From: Drosophila persimilis
Lineage: Eukaryota > Arthropoda > Insecta > Diptera > Drosophilidae
NCBI RefSeq assembly: GCF_003286085.1
Contig: NW_020825294.1
Location: forward strand, 13,600,501-13,664,500
Length of the DNA: 64,000 nucleotides
Direction: 5' to 3'
The stretch's first letter is position 1. The number at the start of each line of letters is the position of its first letter. Below the pieces are notes generated by a model, which ran no database searches, was not told the origin of the DNA, and saw only the letters and a program-made list of their open reading frames with translations. Below are positions 51,626 to 62,015 of the stretch, in pieces. The translations under genes were made by a program, and so were the position numbers.

Positions 51626-52770
51626 GAGCAATACTTCGCTTCCGCATTAGGGAATGTAACCAGCTAAGGTTGGAACATCTAAATGACGAAGAAAAGGAGA
51701 AACTAAAGAAAGTTCTCTATGAATTTAAGGACGTGCAGTATAAAGAAGGTGACATTTTGACCTTCACTAGTACTATAAAGCACGAAATTAAAACCCATCA
51801 CGAATATCCTGTATATCGTCGACCATATAAGTATGCTCAAATACACGATCAGGAAGTGACCCAACAAATAAAAGATATGATTAGACAGGGAATCATTCGT
51901 AAGTCGAATTCTCCCTATTGTGCACCCATTGATATGATACCAAAGAAGATAGATGCTTCAGGAAAGCAGAAATATCGTATGGTAGTAGATTATAGAAGTC
52001 TAAACGAGGTGACAATCAAGGACAAATTTCCTACACCCAGAATGGACGAAATCCTAGATAAACTAGGTAGGTGCCAATATTTTACAACAATCGATTTAGC
52101 TAAGGGATTCCATCAAATTCCCATGGAACCTAGCTCGATCCCAAAAACAGCTTTCTCCACGAAGCATGGTCATTACGAGTTCACTCGTATGCCTTTTGGG
52201 CTAACCACTGCCCCCGTCACATTCCAAAGATGCATGAACAATTTGTTAGAAGATTTAATTTTCAAAGATTGCCTTATGTATCTAGGCGACATCATTATCT
52301 ATTCCACATCATTGGAAGAACATTTGTTGTCTCTTAAAAGGGTTTTTGGAAAGTTGAGAGATGCAAACCTCAAACTTCAAATGGATAAGTGTGAATTCCT
52401 TAAGAAAGAAACGGAATTCCTAGGCCATGTAGTAACAACTAACGGCATAGTTCCTAATATAAAGAAAATATCCACCATAATAAACTTCCCAATACCCAAT
52501 ACAACCACAAAAATAAAATCATTCATAGGTTTATGCGGATTTTATAGGAAATTCATTCCCAATTTTTCTAATATAGCAAAACCAATGACACTCAAATTAA
52601 AGAAACGAGCAGTCATAGACCCAACCGAGGAAAAATACGTCGAGGCCTTCGAAAAGTGGAAAGTACTTATCACCTCAGACCCCATCCTCGCATTCCCAGA
52701 TTTCAACAAGTATATCAGTATACTAAGTATATCAGATCATACCTGTTTGGTAGAACGTTTGAGATATTAA
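51622..52770 (+). pseudogene. pol: Errantivirus reverse transcriptase with YLGD motif
   Basis: A 382-codon frame covers the whole polymerase: [50 protein letters not shown] and [11 protein letters not shown]. The catalytic box reads MYLGDIII, whereas active retroviral-type enzymes have YxDD, so the first aspartate of the pair is a glycine. This alone should abolish polymerisation. The frame then enters the start of RNase H and breaks at about 52740. Confidence 0.92.
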
Positions 52771-52915
52771 GTGATCACAAACCCTTGATTTGGTTGAATA
52801 ATCTCAAGGAACCAAATATGAAGCTACAACGATGGAAGATCAAATTAAATGAATTTGACTTCAAAATAAAATATTTACCAGGAAAGGAGAACCATGTAGC
52901 CGATGCGCATTAATA
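52740..52915 (+). pseudogene. pol: Errantivirus RNase H, internal deletion
   Basis: After a shift the sequence continues as [20 protein letters not shown] and [15 protein letters not shown], the C-terminal half of gypsy-type RNase H. The first half, with the expected TTDAS motif and the following glutamate region, is missing between about 52720 and 52745. Confidence 0.8.
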
Positions 52916-54080
52916 GTGATTGTGCAACGGTCCGTAGCTCGCAAGAAGATAATACATATTATATTCCACTTACAGAGCGACCAATCAACTACTATAATAG
53001 GCAAATAGAACTGATTAAAGGTAAAGAGGATAAGGTAGAAACATCCCACTATTTCCACAAGATACTGATAAGAATCACATATACTGAAATGACAGAATCA
53101 TTAGCAAAAGATATAATAAAGGAATAGGTGTGTACCAAAAAGAGTGCACTATATTTCCATAATGAAGTAGACTTCCCACTGTTCCAAAGGGAATTCATGG
53201 AGATAATCAGTATAATCACTTCACTAAACTGATTAAATCCAGTACCAAACTCATAGATATTCCGAACTACTCCGAATTCAAAGAACAAATATCGAACAAT
53301 CATAAAGAGCTACTTCACCCAGGTATCGAAAAGACCACTAATTGGTTTAAAGGAAAATTCTACTACCCCGATTATCAAAAGTTAATCCAAAATATTATCA
53401 ATGAATGTCCTACGTGCAACGTTGCTAAAACAGAGCATCGTAACACCAATCTAACCTTCGAGATCACCCCTGAAATACAAAATATCAGAGAAAAGTATAT
53501 CATGGATTTCTATTTGGTAGGCAATCAACAATTCCTATCATGGATTGATGTATATTCTAAATTCGCTACCCTTGTAGAAGTTAAGAGTCGTGACTGGTTA
53601 GAAACAAAGAGAGCCATCATAAAAGTCTTTAACGAAATGGGCAAGCCACAGGGAATTAAAGCCGACAAAGATTCAGCCTTTATGTGCGCAGCATTGCAAG
53701 CATGGTTGAATGCGGAAAATGTCAAAATAGAGATCACTTACAGCAAAAATGGAATATCTGACGTAGAAAGATTTCATAAAACAGTAAATGAAAAATTAAG
53801 AATAATATCTAGCGAGGATAACCCAGAAGATAGATTCACGAATTAATTCTTTATACTTATAATCATAAAACCAAACATAATACCACAAATAGGACACCAG
53901 CTGATATATTCATTTATGCAGGCTCACCTGATTATGACACCCAACTAAATAAAGTGAATAAAATCACTCAATTAAATAAAAACCGCATAGAGTATGAAGT
54001 AGATACCCGCTATAAACTATCACCTCTAGTTAAGTCTAAGGTAACAGATCCTTTCAAAAGGACGGGTGAAATCAGGTAGA
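52916..54080 (+). pseudogene. pol: Errantivirus integrase
   Basis: The zinc region is partly readable (HPGIEKTTNWFKG at about 53317, then CPTCNVAKTEH at about 53408). The core in the frame 53502-53846 shows FLSWIDVYSKFAT, IKADKDSAFM and ISDVERFHKTVNEK, so the catalytic acidic positions are present. Shifts occur near 53130-53290 and at 53846. The C-terminal part continues to about 54078 (NRTPADIF-like, then KVTDPFKRTGEIR) before a stop. Confidence 0.8.
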
Positions 54081-54223
54081 CGAAAAGCACTTTGAAGAGA
54101 AAAATAGAGGGAGAAAAATCACCCACTATAAAACAAAATTCAAAAGAAAGAAAAAATCTAATAAAAGTAAATACGATAATTGCAGAGTACCCGAAGAGAG
54201 TACTGGGAATCCAGAGCTACAAC

Positions 54224-55550
54224 ATGATTAAGATTATAATCTTACTAATGTTCACCGTCCTACAAGCTACCGGACAGAATATAGAGATAGATCCCATCAA
54301 CTCTAACATACCCATTAATTATGAATAGCACTATCTAACAATTAATATAACAAAAACAGATGAAACATATCAGAGTTTACTAGAACAGGCAACCCAAGTT
54401 AATAACGAAATCCAAGTTCAATATTTAGTCGAGAAATTGCAACGTGAATTCAACGGCATAAAAATACCCAAGAGAAACAAAAGAGGCCTTATAAATGCAG
54501 TAGGCACAATATACAAATATCTATTTGGAACGTTAGATCAAGATGATAAAGTCGAATTAGAAGTGAAAATAGACAATCTTGCTAGCCACAGTGTTCAAGC
54601 TAATGAATTAAACTTAGTAATTCAAGCAGTAAATTCTGGCATAGAAGTTGTCAATAAATTAAACAAGGATAATGACAGAAATAAGCAACTAGAAATATTA
54701 ATATTTAACCTTCAACATTTTACTGAGTATATAGAGGATATTGAATTAGGCATGCAGCTAACAAGATTAGGTATCTTTAATCCAAAATTATTAAGTCAGG
54801 ATTACCTGAAACACATCGATTCAGAGAAATTATTAAATATCAAAACATCTACCTGGTTGAAATCAGACACTAACGAAATACTAATAATTTCCAACATCCC
54901 ACGAGAGATCAGAAATATTCCTATACTTATAATTGTCCCATATCCAGATGAAGATAATAACATCCTCACTGACCTAACGCAAAACAATTATTACATTCTA
55001 GAAAACGAGGTATATGAAAAAGAATCAAAACGAAAAATAATTGACGAATGTATTTCAGGAATAGTCAAACAAGTAGAAACAAAATGTCCATACACCAAAG
55101 CCCACCAAAACTTTCAAATAAGTTTCATAGAACCCAATATATTGTTAGCTTGGAAATTACCAAAAACCTTATTAAACCAAGATTGCCTAAACCAAGAAAT
55201 AAAAGTAGAAGGTAACGCATTAATAAAAATACATAATTGCAGTGTACAATTAAACGAATTCTTAATATCCAACTCAATACCAGAATTTGCACAGAGCATA
55301 TACATCAACAATAACGTAACAAAAATTAAACCACTGTCTTATTTGCAAAGCAAAGAAATCGTAATAGAAAATACGCGATAATGTATTACATTTAAGCTTA
55401 ATACTACTATTTGTCATAATCATAATAGGATTAAGCTACAAATTGTTTAATCTAAGTAAAAGCAATAAGCCTAAAACCGACCCGCACATAGAAACATCCT
55501 TAGACGAAGACGGGGAATCCCCAGCAGGCACAGTTTTAGACACCTGAACT
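54224..55550 (+). pseudogene. env: Errantivirus envelope (baculovirus F-like) protein, broken
   Basis: A hydrophobic start that looks like a signal peptide (MIKIIILLMFTVLQATG) begins at 54224, but a TAG at 54326 cuts the frame. A long frame from 54437 to 55381 (314 codons) includes a basic cleavage-like site (RNKRG) followed by a glycine-rich hydrophobic stretch, as in insect errantiviral F-type envelopes. It has several cysteines in the C-terminal half. A shift near 55380 moves the membrane segment (about 55398-55440, LILLFVIIIIG) and short tail to another frame, ending at about 55547. The protein cannot be made whole from this copy. Confidence 0.85.
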
Positions 55551-55600
55551 ATATCTAATATTATCCAAGGATAATCGCCTGAGGACAGGCTTAAATCTAA

Positions 55601-55610
55601 CAATGGGGGG
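55601..55610 (+). promoter_or_regulatory. Polypurine tract remnant
   Basis: CAATGGGGGG lies directly before the 3' LTR. The tract normally abuts the first base of the LTR (AGTGAC). Here the next bases are CTCCGCATAC, which belong about 22 bp inside the LTR. Confidence 0.65.
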
Positions 55611-56156
55611 CTCCGCATACCCTTGTCTATGTCTATTACCCTGCACCGACAAACAATCTTACATTGCAGGCAATGTAAACAAACATCCTAAGCTAGAAGT
55701 TGAACATAAAACAATAGATGCCGCACTACACTCTTCAGAGATCAATTACTAATTGATTCTCAAGAACCGCGCCATCCTATCTGACCAATCAGAGGCCACC
55801 CCCAATAAATGCAACACCGATCATACGCAGCGGAAGCCTTTCATCAAAAGCCGCCTTTCCCACATATCGATCGAGTCACGTACTCCATCTCCGAAGCCGA
55901 AGTCGAAGCCAACGCCTCCGAATCCAAATCCGAATCCCAAACGGAGCATCATAATATAAATAGTCTACATCTAAGAAGGCAAGTCAGTTCTGTTCAAGAC
56001 AAACGTCAATCGCGACACCGTCGGAGAATTCAACCAAGTTAATTCCATTCAAGACATCGGACCTCAGTCATCGTCGGTGAAATAACTAACCAATGTACGC
56101 TAATAAACTTAAAGAATAAAACCTTTTTTAAAACTTAAACTGAAGTGTCGCATATT

Positions 56157-56161
<5 letters not shown>
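55611..56161 (+). repeat. Errantivirus 3' LTR, shortened
   Basis: Matches the 5' LTR from CTCCGCATACCC to the end GTGTCGCATATTTAACT. The first 22 bp or so and internal blocks (the TACTATAAACAATCCGACAC repeats and most of the AATCCAGCCGCACTA region) are missing. The length is 551 bp against 707 bp. Its end (TTTAACT) is like the solo LTR and unlike the 5' LTR (TTTCACT). Confidence 0.88.
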
Positions 56162-56208
<47 letters not shown>

Positions 56209-56340
56209 TGGTATATATATACCATATTGCTTCACATATGGTCTCTGTAGTCATATCCTTCAACGGCACTGCCTCCGGCCAGCGGGAAAAACGGTCAATC
56301 ATTGACAGACCATATATATATATATATATATATATATGGA
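56162..56340. repeat. TA microsatellite with an embedded gypsy integrase scrap
   Basis: Runs of TA flank an 83-bp non-repetitive stretch (56221-56308) that reads on the minus strand as MIDRFSRWPEAVPLKDMTTE. This is nearly identical to the integrase of the gypsy element at 57893-57980. The scrap is bounded on both sides by TATATA runs. Confidence 0.85.
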
Positions 56341-56790
56341 TATAGATATGCAAGAATATGCTACTTTAAAAAAATGCGTACGTATATGTAGAGAAATATG
56401 TGCCGTACATACATATGTAGACGTGTGTTATTTTATGGACAATATAATTAGTTAAGAAAGGGGCGACGCAGTGACCCGTGTTAGTTTATATATGTATGTA
56501 ATTATAAAACCAAAAAAACTATGGGCTATTGAACATGCACGGAATAAAAGGTTACTGCAAGAATCTGTGCAGAATATGTATGTCCATATGTACGTTTGTA
56601 TGCATGTGCATATGTCAGCCGCGAAAGCTCAGCTGATAGCTGAGAGAGGTAGGCAGATTAGTTACAGACAGATATACATATTTACATATGTGTATGAATG
56701 TAAGCGCTGGATCGGAGCCGGTCTGCAAGAGCTAGTTCGGATCAAATTAAACCTTTGGAAAAGTATGAGGCCACAACCGTTGGCAAAACG
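56341..56790. repeat. Segment R, second copy
   Basis: Contains AAATGCGTACGTATATGTAGAG and GGACAATATAATTAGTTAAG, then GAACATGCACGGAATAAAAGG, in the same order as 39530-39620 and 40546-40565. In the other locus a DINE-1 separates the two halves. It may be LTR or leader of the roo-like element. The 110-codon + frame through it is not convincing. Confidence 0.55.
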
Positions 56791-56799
56791 AAGTATGGT

Positions 56800-57222
56800 T
56801 TAATTTTGGAGTGAGAGCGGTCAGTACATCCATGTAAATATGCCGATGTGTACGTGTATACGGGGGCTGGCGTATGAGTCGACGGATAAAATTGGGCTCG
56901 CTGCGGGTGAATTATTTTAATTTCACTGTGGCACAACTGGTTGCACAGACCGTTGTATTCGTTGTATGTAAAAGCGGACAATGCCCGGAATTGCCACTAA
57001 TATGGCGCCGTCGATAGAACGGTGTTTGGCAGGTTGGCCAATGTGCGCTTGAGTTCTTACTAATGTTCTTTATTAATTATTATTTAGTTTTAGACAAGCT
57101 TTGTTTAGCGTCGAAGTAAGAGATCAAGATGCCAGACCGCTAATAATAGGCGCCGGTGTTGCCACACCATCGAAGGACTCTAAGATCAGTGTTGTTGAGG
57201 GGCTGCGATCCAGGCTGCTACA
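56800..57222 (-). repeat. 3' LTR of a second gypsy-type element
   Basis: On the minus strand it starts TGTAGCAGCCTGGATCGC at 57222, directly after a purine tract (AGGGGGAGTAC, 57223-57233). The left end is uncertain and was placed near the change to segment R. The integrase C-terminus lies immediately to the right. Confidence 0.6.
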
Positions 57223-57250
57223 GTACTCCCCCTAAAAAAGATACAAATCT

Positions 57251-58190
57251 TTAGTTTTGTCTTTTCTTCTCATATGTCCGTAATGGGACATTTGATAGCT
57301 GATCATCAGAAGAGCTGGTCACGGGATTCGCCATAAATGCTGGCTTAAGCCTGTCGACTGAAATAGCCGTCCCTTTTCCATTAATGCGGATGTTGAAGAC
57401 CTGGTCTGATGACATCAGTCCGAACAAAAACATGAGAACAATTGTGAATATCCTTAAACAGGGAGAGTTTGGGCTTGATGTGATGCGAAACTGGAGTTCG
57501 TTTTACCACCTGCATTCTTCTCCTGAACTGGCTGGCAAGTCGAGTGGTTCCGATGGCACATTCACTTCGGAAAAGTATTCGTTGGGAAGACACACCCATA
57601 TAGCATCTCTGCTGCTGATGCCTTAATGTCCTCCTTGAAGCATGTGCGGATGCCCAGCATGACGGTTGGAAGCAGCTTGATCCATGGTACATCCGGTTGG
57701 CACATCAAGGAGGCTTTCATGGACCGGTGCCAACGTTAGATCATGCCATTTGACTGGGGGTGGTATGGCGTCGTGTGAATGTGCTCGCTTCCCAGCATAT
57801 TCGCTAGGGACTTAAAGAGTGCAGATTCGAATTGAGTTCCTTGATCAATTGTAATAGTCAATGGGCACCCGAAACGCGATATCCAGCGCGACCATATTGC
57901 TTCACATATGGCCTCTGTAGTCATATCCTTCAACGGCTCTGCCTCCGGCCAGCGGGAAAAACGGTCAATCATTGTCAGACAATATCTGTATCCGTCAACC
58001 AAGGGCATCACAACAATGTCTAGTTGAGAGTTGACCTGCCATTTGCGTGAGACAGTCTGTGTACGTTTGAAAACAAATGGAATCGCAAAGATTGAGGAAT
58101 ATATGGTCGAGCCGTTCCCTTTGCCATATCGCAATAGATGATGTCGTCAACTGGAATTGCTTGTAGGTTTTATTACGTGTCTCCATTTAA
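57251..58190 (-). pseudogene. Ty3/gypsy integrase (CsRn1-like)
   Basis: Minus strand order: a degraded N-terminal region (IYCDMAKG..RPYIPQSLR, about 58140-58085), then the core MPLVDGYRYCLTMIDRFSRW, ITIDQGTQFESALFK and TPYHPQSNGMI, after which a stop replaces the codon expected to start the ERWHRS motif. Further left is ASAAEMLYGC in a shifted frame, and then the C-terminus (INGKGTAISVDRLKPAF). The catalytic aspartates are visible and the glutamate position is a stop. The sequence pattern suggests the CsRn1-like group (inference). Confidence 0.8.
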
Positions 58191-59099
58191 GATGTCGGAA
58201 ATTCGATGTCCGTTGCCGCGTAAATCAACAACAGCTCTCTATCGTATGTGCTGTACTTTTTTTTAGTAACACTGAGTTTTTTAGAGAAGAAGCCGAAAGG
58301 ATCCCAATTCTCTTTCGTGTTCTGTTCAAGTACAGCTCCAATGGCAGTATCGGATGCGTCACACGTGAGACTTAGTTCTGCATTAAGACTGGGGTGGGCA
58401 AGGGTTGCGGCGTTAGCTATACTATTTTTTCACTTTTCGAATGCTTTAATCATGCTTGGCGTCCACTGCACTGGCCGTTTGTTGTTTTTCTTTATGTTAC
58501 GTGTCAAGTCGTTGAGTAGCGGCTGTATTTCTGATGCATAAGGTATGCAGCGGCGGTAATAGTTAACTATACCTGAGTACTGAGTGTACTTCACTGGATC
58601 CTCTGGAGGCTTAATTCCGTTGCCGTTGACTGTGTAACTCAGGAATGCCACTTGAGGTTGTGCGAAACAGAGCTTCTTTTCGTTGATGCAAAGTTTATGC
58701 GCTTTTAAGATTTGCAACACATTATCCACGTGTATCCTCAATTGAGTTGGATATTATGAGAATGTCATCAATGTAGCAAAACACGTATTCCACCGCTTGG
58801 AAAATCTGATCCATGAAACGCTGGAATGTTTGTGTCGCATTTGTAAGTCCAAATGGAATTTTTACAAATTCAATTAGCCCAAACGGCAAAATCGTGAATG
58901 TGGGGAATCAGGTAACGATCTAGGACGGTAATCGCATTGAACTTGCGATAATCATCTACAGATCTTGTTGTAGATTAGTTGATGCATCTGTTCTTTAGCT
59001 ACAGACAGTTTCTCCCCAATCAGGCGCCTGGTTCGATCTGCTACAGGAGCACCAGTTGTTCTTATGTAGTGGCGAACTGAAGGTTAAACTTATGCTTTT
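58190..59099 (-). pseudogene. Ty3/gypsy reverse transcriptase and RNase H start
   Basis: From right to left on the minus strand: TGAPVADRTRRLIGEKL (about 59050), DDYRKFNAITVLDRYLI (about 58950), then FHGSD..FQAVEYVFCYIDDILI (YIDD at about 58775), KLCFAQPQVAFLSYTVNGNG (58670) and the RNase H start CDASDTAIGAVLEQNT (about 58355). The YIDD box is intact. Several shifts break the frame, and RNase H is cut near 58220. The R1-like LINE separates this part from the protease. Confidence 0.8.
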
Positions 59100-59113
59100 T
59101 TGTTGTCGAGGGT
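59100..59113. repeat. Left target duplication of the R1-like LINE
   Basis: TTGTTGTCGAGGGT, identical to 60593-60606. A run of T follows (59113-59119), which is the LINE's short A tail in reverse. Confidence 0.9.
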
Positions 59114-60592
59114 TTTTTTAATTCCATTTAATTGCTCGTATTTACATCTTATTTTATACTTAAAGCGAACTATATTAAAGGTTAGGCTATGCAAGCCCAA
59201 CATGTTTGGTACGGCCGTGAAGCAATGCTTCACACATGTGCAGGCTTCGTTTAGACTAACTGGACTCTTGTCTGTTGCTCAACAGCGCGCAGTTCCCTCA
59301 TAATGGACGCCGCGAAGCAGCTCGTCGCCTCCCAGTTTTCCGGGGACAGGAGCATGCACGGCACCAAGCTCTGCTTGACTACGGCTCCACCCAGCGCTTC
59401 TTCTAGCCGCTGACGCTGCGCTGCCAACCTGCCACACGAAAATATCGCATGCTCGGCATCCTCCTCCACGTAGTGCCCGCACCAAGAGCATTCTGCGGAG
59501 TCCGCGTGTCCGAAGCGATGAAGGTAGCTTCGGAAGCAGCCGTGCCCACTGAGTAGCTGAGTCAGGTAAAAGTTGACCTGCCCGTGCTTCCTGCTTACCC
59601 ACGCGTCGATGGACGGGATAAGCTGGTGGGTCCAGCGCCCCTTAGTGGTCGCGTCCCAGCGCTGTTGCCACCTTCTGAGACTCTCCTGTCTGCACGCCGT
59701 GCGTATCTGCCTTTTCGCCGCCGCGTCCATTCCTCTGCCATGTGTTTCCTGGTAGTATGTGGACCGTTCCTCCGCCAGGAATTCCAGGGGTGCTATGCCC
59801 GCGATCACGTGTGCTGCCTCGTCCGAGACCGTTCGGAAGGCACTGGTGATCCGAATCGAAGAGAGGCGGTGCGTGGCTGCCAGACCCCGTGCGTAGCTCG
59901 CTGTTCGAAGGGCCTTTGCCCAGATTGGCGCCGCATATAACATCACCGATCTCGTGACACTCGTTAGCAGTTGTCGCCGCCATTGCTTTGGTCCTCGGGT
60001 GTTCAGCATTAGCCTCGAGAGCGCACCGTTGGTGGTCGCCGCCTTCGTGCCCATGTAGGCCAAGTGCTCCCGAAAGCAGAGACGTGTGTCCACCAGGACA
60101 CCAAGGTATTTAATAGCGCACTTAGACGAGACCAGGGTACCTGCCACTGAGATGTTGGCCGTCTCAACTTTCTTCCGGCTGGATACCAGCACTGCCTCTG
60201 TTTTGTGGGGTGCGAGTTCGAGCCCGACCAGGTCCAGCCACTGTTGAATGCGCGCTATCGTTTGGTTACAGGTCGTTTCCACGACGGACAGGTCTTTTGC
60301 CACCACTAGGACAGCCACATCGTCTGCAAAACCCACCATGTGTACTCCGTGGGGGAGGCTGAGTCGCAAGATGCCGTCATACATTGCGTTCCACAGAGTG
60401 GGGCCAAGCACTGAACCCTGCGGGACGCCTGCCGATACCTCGTATTCCTCCGTGCCAGCCTGCGTGTCGTACAAAAGCAGCCTTCTCTCAAAGTAACTTT
60501 TTACCATCCGCTGCAGGTACCTGGGTGTGTCGAAGCTCTCCAGCGCCCTTAGGATGCAGCTCCACCTCGCCGTGTTGAACGCGTTCTTAATG
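59114..60592 (-). mobile_element. R1-clade LINE, 5'-truncated insertion
   Basis: A 1479-bp insertion into the gypsy element between protease and RT, flanked by a perfect 14-bp duplication. Only the 3' half of ORF2 and about 135 bp of 3' sequence are present, the usual outcome of incomplete reverse transcription. The gypsy reading resumes on both sides. Confidence 0.9.
59251..60507 (-). pseudogene. R1-clade reverse transcriptase C-terminal half, open frame
   Basis: The 418-codon frame is uninterrupted. It begins inside the polymerase (GVPQGSVLGPTLWNAMYDGI, then VGFADDVAVLVVAK with the FADD catalytic box) and continues through the thumb (SSKCAIKYLGVLVD) to the C-terminal zinc-type motif CSWCGHYVEEDAEHAIFSC. 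The order and residues fit the R1 group. No RNase H is present. The start codon is not natural, since the upstream part is missing by truncation. Lack of decay suggests that this insertion is younger than its gypsy host. Confidence 0.85.
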
Positions 60593-60606
60593 TTGTTGTC
60601 GAGGGT
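60593..60606. repeat. Right target duplication of the R1-like LINE
   Basis: TTGTTGTCGAGGGT, exact copy of 59100-59113. Confidence 0.9.
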
Positions 60607-60890
60607 GAAGTTATATATCTGTGTGTCGGTCCTTGCCTTTATGCGTTTTGTCGATATTTGACGAAGGAAGTCCTACGAGATTAGAGATATGTTTGTGCCG
60701 TTGGTGAGACGTTGTTTCTTGATGTTAATAAGCAAATGGAACTGTGCTAGGAAGTCCGCGCCAATAATTGCGGTTTATACATCAGCGATGACAAATGACC
60801 ATTTAAACGAACGATCCAGTTTGCGTTGAGCCATAGTGCAAGGTATAACTGACACCATCGATCCGGAATCGATGAGAAAAATCCGACTAG
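60607..60890 (-). pseudogene. Ty3/gypsy protease
   Basis: On the minus strand: FLIDSGSMVSVIPCTMAQRK (about 60880-60825) with the DSG catalytic motif, then FKWSFVIADV, and IIGADFLAQFHLLINIKKQR (about 60770-60715). It reads continuously toward RT except for the R1-like insertion. At least one stop interrupts it (before AIIGADF). Confidence 0.8.
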
Positions 60891-62015
60891 TTTTTATACC
60901 CGATACTCAAAATGAGTATTGGGGTATATTAGATTTGTGGTAAAAGTGGATGTGTGTAACGTCCAGAAGGAATCGTTTCCGACCCCATAAAGTATATATG
61001 TTCTTGATCAGCATCAATAGCCGAGTCGATTGAGCCATGTCTGTCTGTCCGTCTGTCCGTCCGTCCGTCTGTCCGTCTGTCCGTCCCCTTCAGCGCCTAA
61101 TGCTCAAAGACTATAAGAGCTAGAGCAACGATGTTTTGGATCCAGACTTCTGTGATATGTCACTGCTACAAAAATATTTCAAAACTTTGCCCCGCCCACT
61201 TCCGCCCCCACAAAGGGCGAAAATCTGTGGCATCCACAATTTGAAAGATACGAGAAAACAAAAAACGCAGAATCGTAGAGAATGACCATATCTTTTAGAC
61301 TGCAGAATCTGAATTGGATCGTATTACTTTTATAGCCAGCATCAAGAAAACAATTTCATTTTTTCTCGCCCTGTCTCTCTCTAACACACAGGTAGCATAG
61401 GCGGCTTTGCTTAGAGTAAAACATTAGCGCCTAGATCTCAGAGACTATAAAAGCTAGAGCAACCAAATTTGGTATCCACACTCCTAATATATCGGACCGA
61501 GACGAGTTTGTTTCAAAATTTCGCCACACCCCCTTCCGCCCCCGCAAAGGATGCAAATCTGAGGATATTCACAAATCTCAGAGACTATTAAAGCTAGAGT
61601 AACCAAATTTGGTATCCGCACTTCTGTTAGATCTCACTATAAAACGTTTATCTCAAAATTTCGCCCCACCCCCTTCCGCCCACACAAAGGACGAAAATCT
61701 GTTGCATCCACAATATTGCAGATTTGAGAAAACTAAAAACGCAGAATCATAGATAACGACCATATCTATCAGATTGCTGAATCTGAATCAGATCAGATCA
61801 TTTTTATAGCCAAAGGAAACAAATCAATTTGCAGTGGCTACGCAGTGCGTGACGTCACGCTCAGACTGATTTTCTGTCTCTCTCGCACGCACTCTTTGTC
61901 GTGTCGTTTAATATTAGCGGCCTCTGCCGGAGGAGAGCCATACTGACTTAGTATCGGGTATAACTCTAGAGTTGCGGTGTCCGCAGCAACTCACAACGTT
62001 CCCCCTCGTTTTTAT
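60891..62015 (+). mobile_element. DINE-1/INE-1-like repeat, full-length reference copy
   Basis: About 1.12 kb. 5' end TTTTTATACCCGATACTCAAAATGAG, core TAACGTCCAGAAGGAATCGTTTCC and TTGATCAGCATCAATAGCCGAGTC. A GTCY array follows (GTCTGTCTGTCCGTCTGTCC..., 61038-61085), then repeated blocks with CGCCCCACCCCCTTCCGCCC. The end is AGTATCGGGTATAACTCTAGAG, the hairpin GAGTTGCGGTGTCCGCAGCA/ACTC, and GTTCCCCCTCGTTTTTAT. It is inserted between the gag and protease of the gypsy element (reading resumes on both sides), without an obvious target duplication. Confidence 0.92.

Larger units (their letters stand above)
49345..56161 (+). mobile_element. Errantivirus (17.6/297-like gypsy group) with two LTRs, defective
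   Basis: Order: 5' LTR, primer site, gag, protease, RT, RNase H, integrase, env, polypurine tract, 3' LTR, in 6.8 kb. The insertion lies in AT-rich sequence. Lesions are frameshifts between protease and RT and within integrase, a deletion in RNase H, a changed RT catalytic motif, an early stop and a late shift in env, and a 3' LTR shortened at its start. The LTRs differ by several indels, so the element is old or was assembled by recombination. It is an endogenous insect retrovirus-type relic. Confidence 0.92.

Noticed and set aside
59584-59940. A 118-codon + frame
   Set aside because: It is antisense to the R1-clade RT, which has FADD and zinc motifs.
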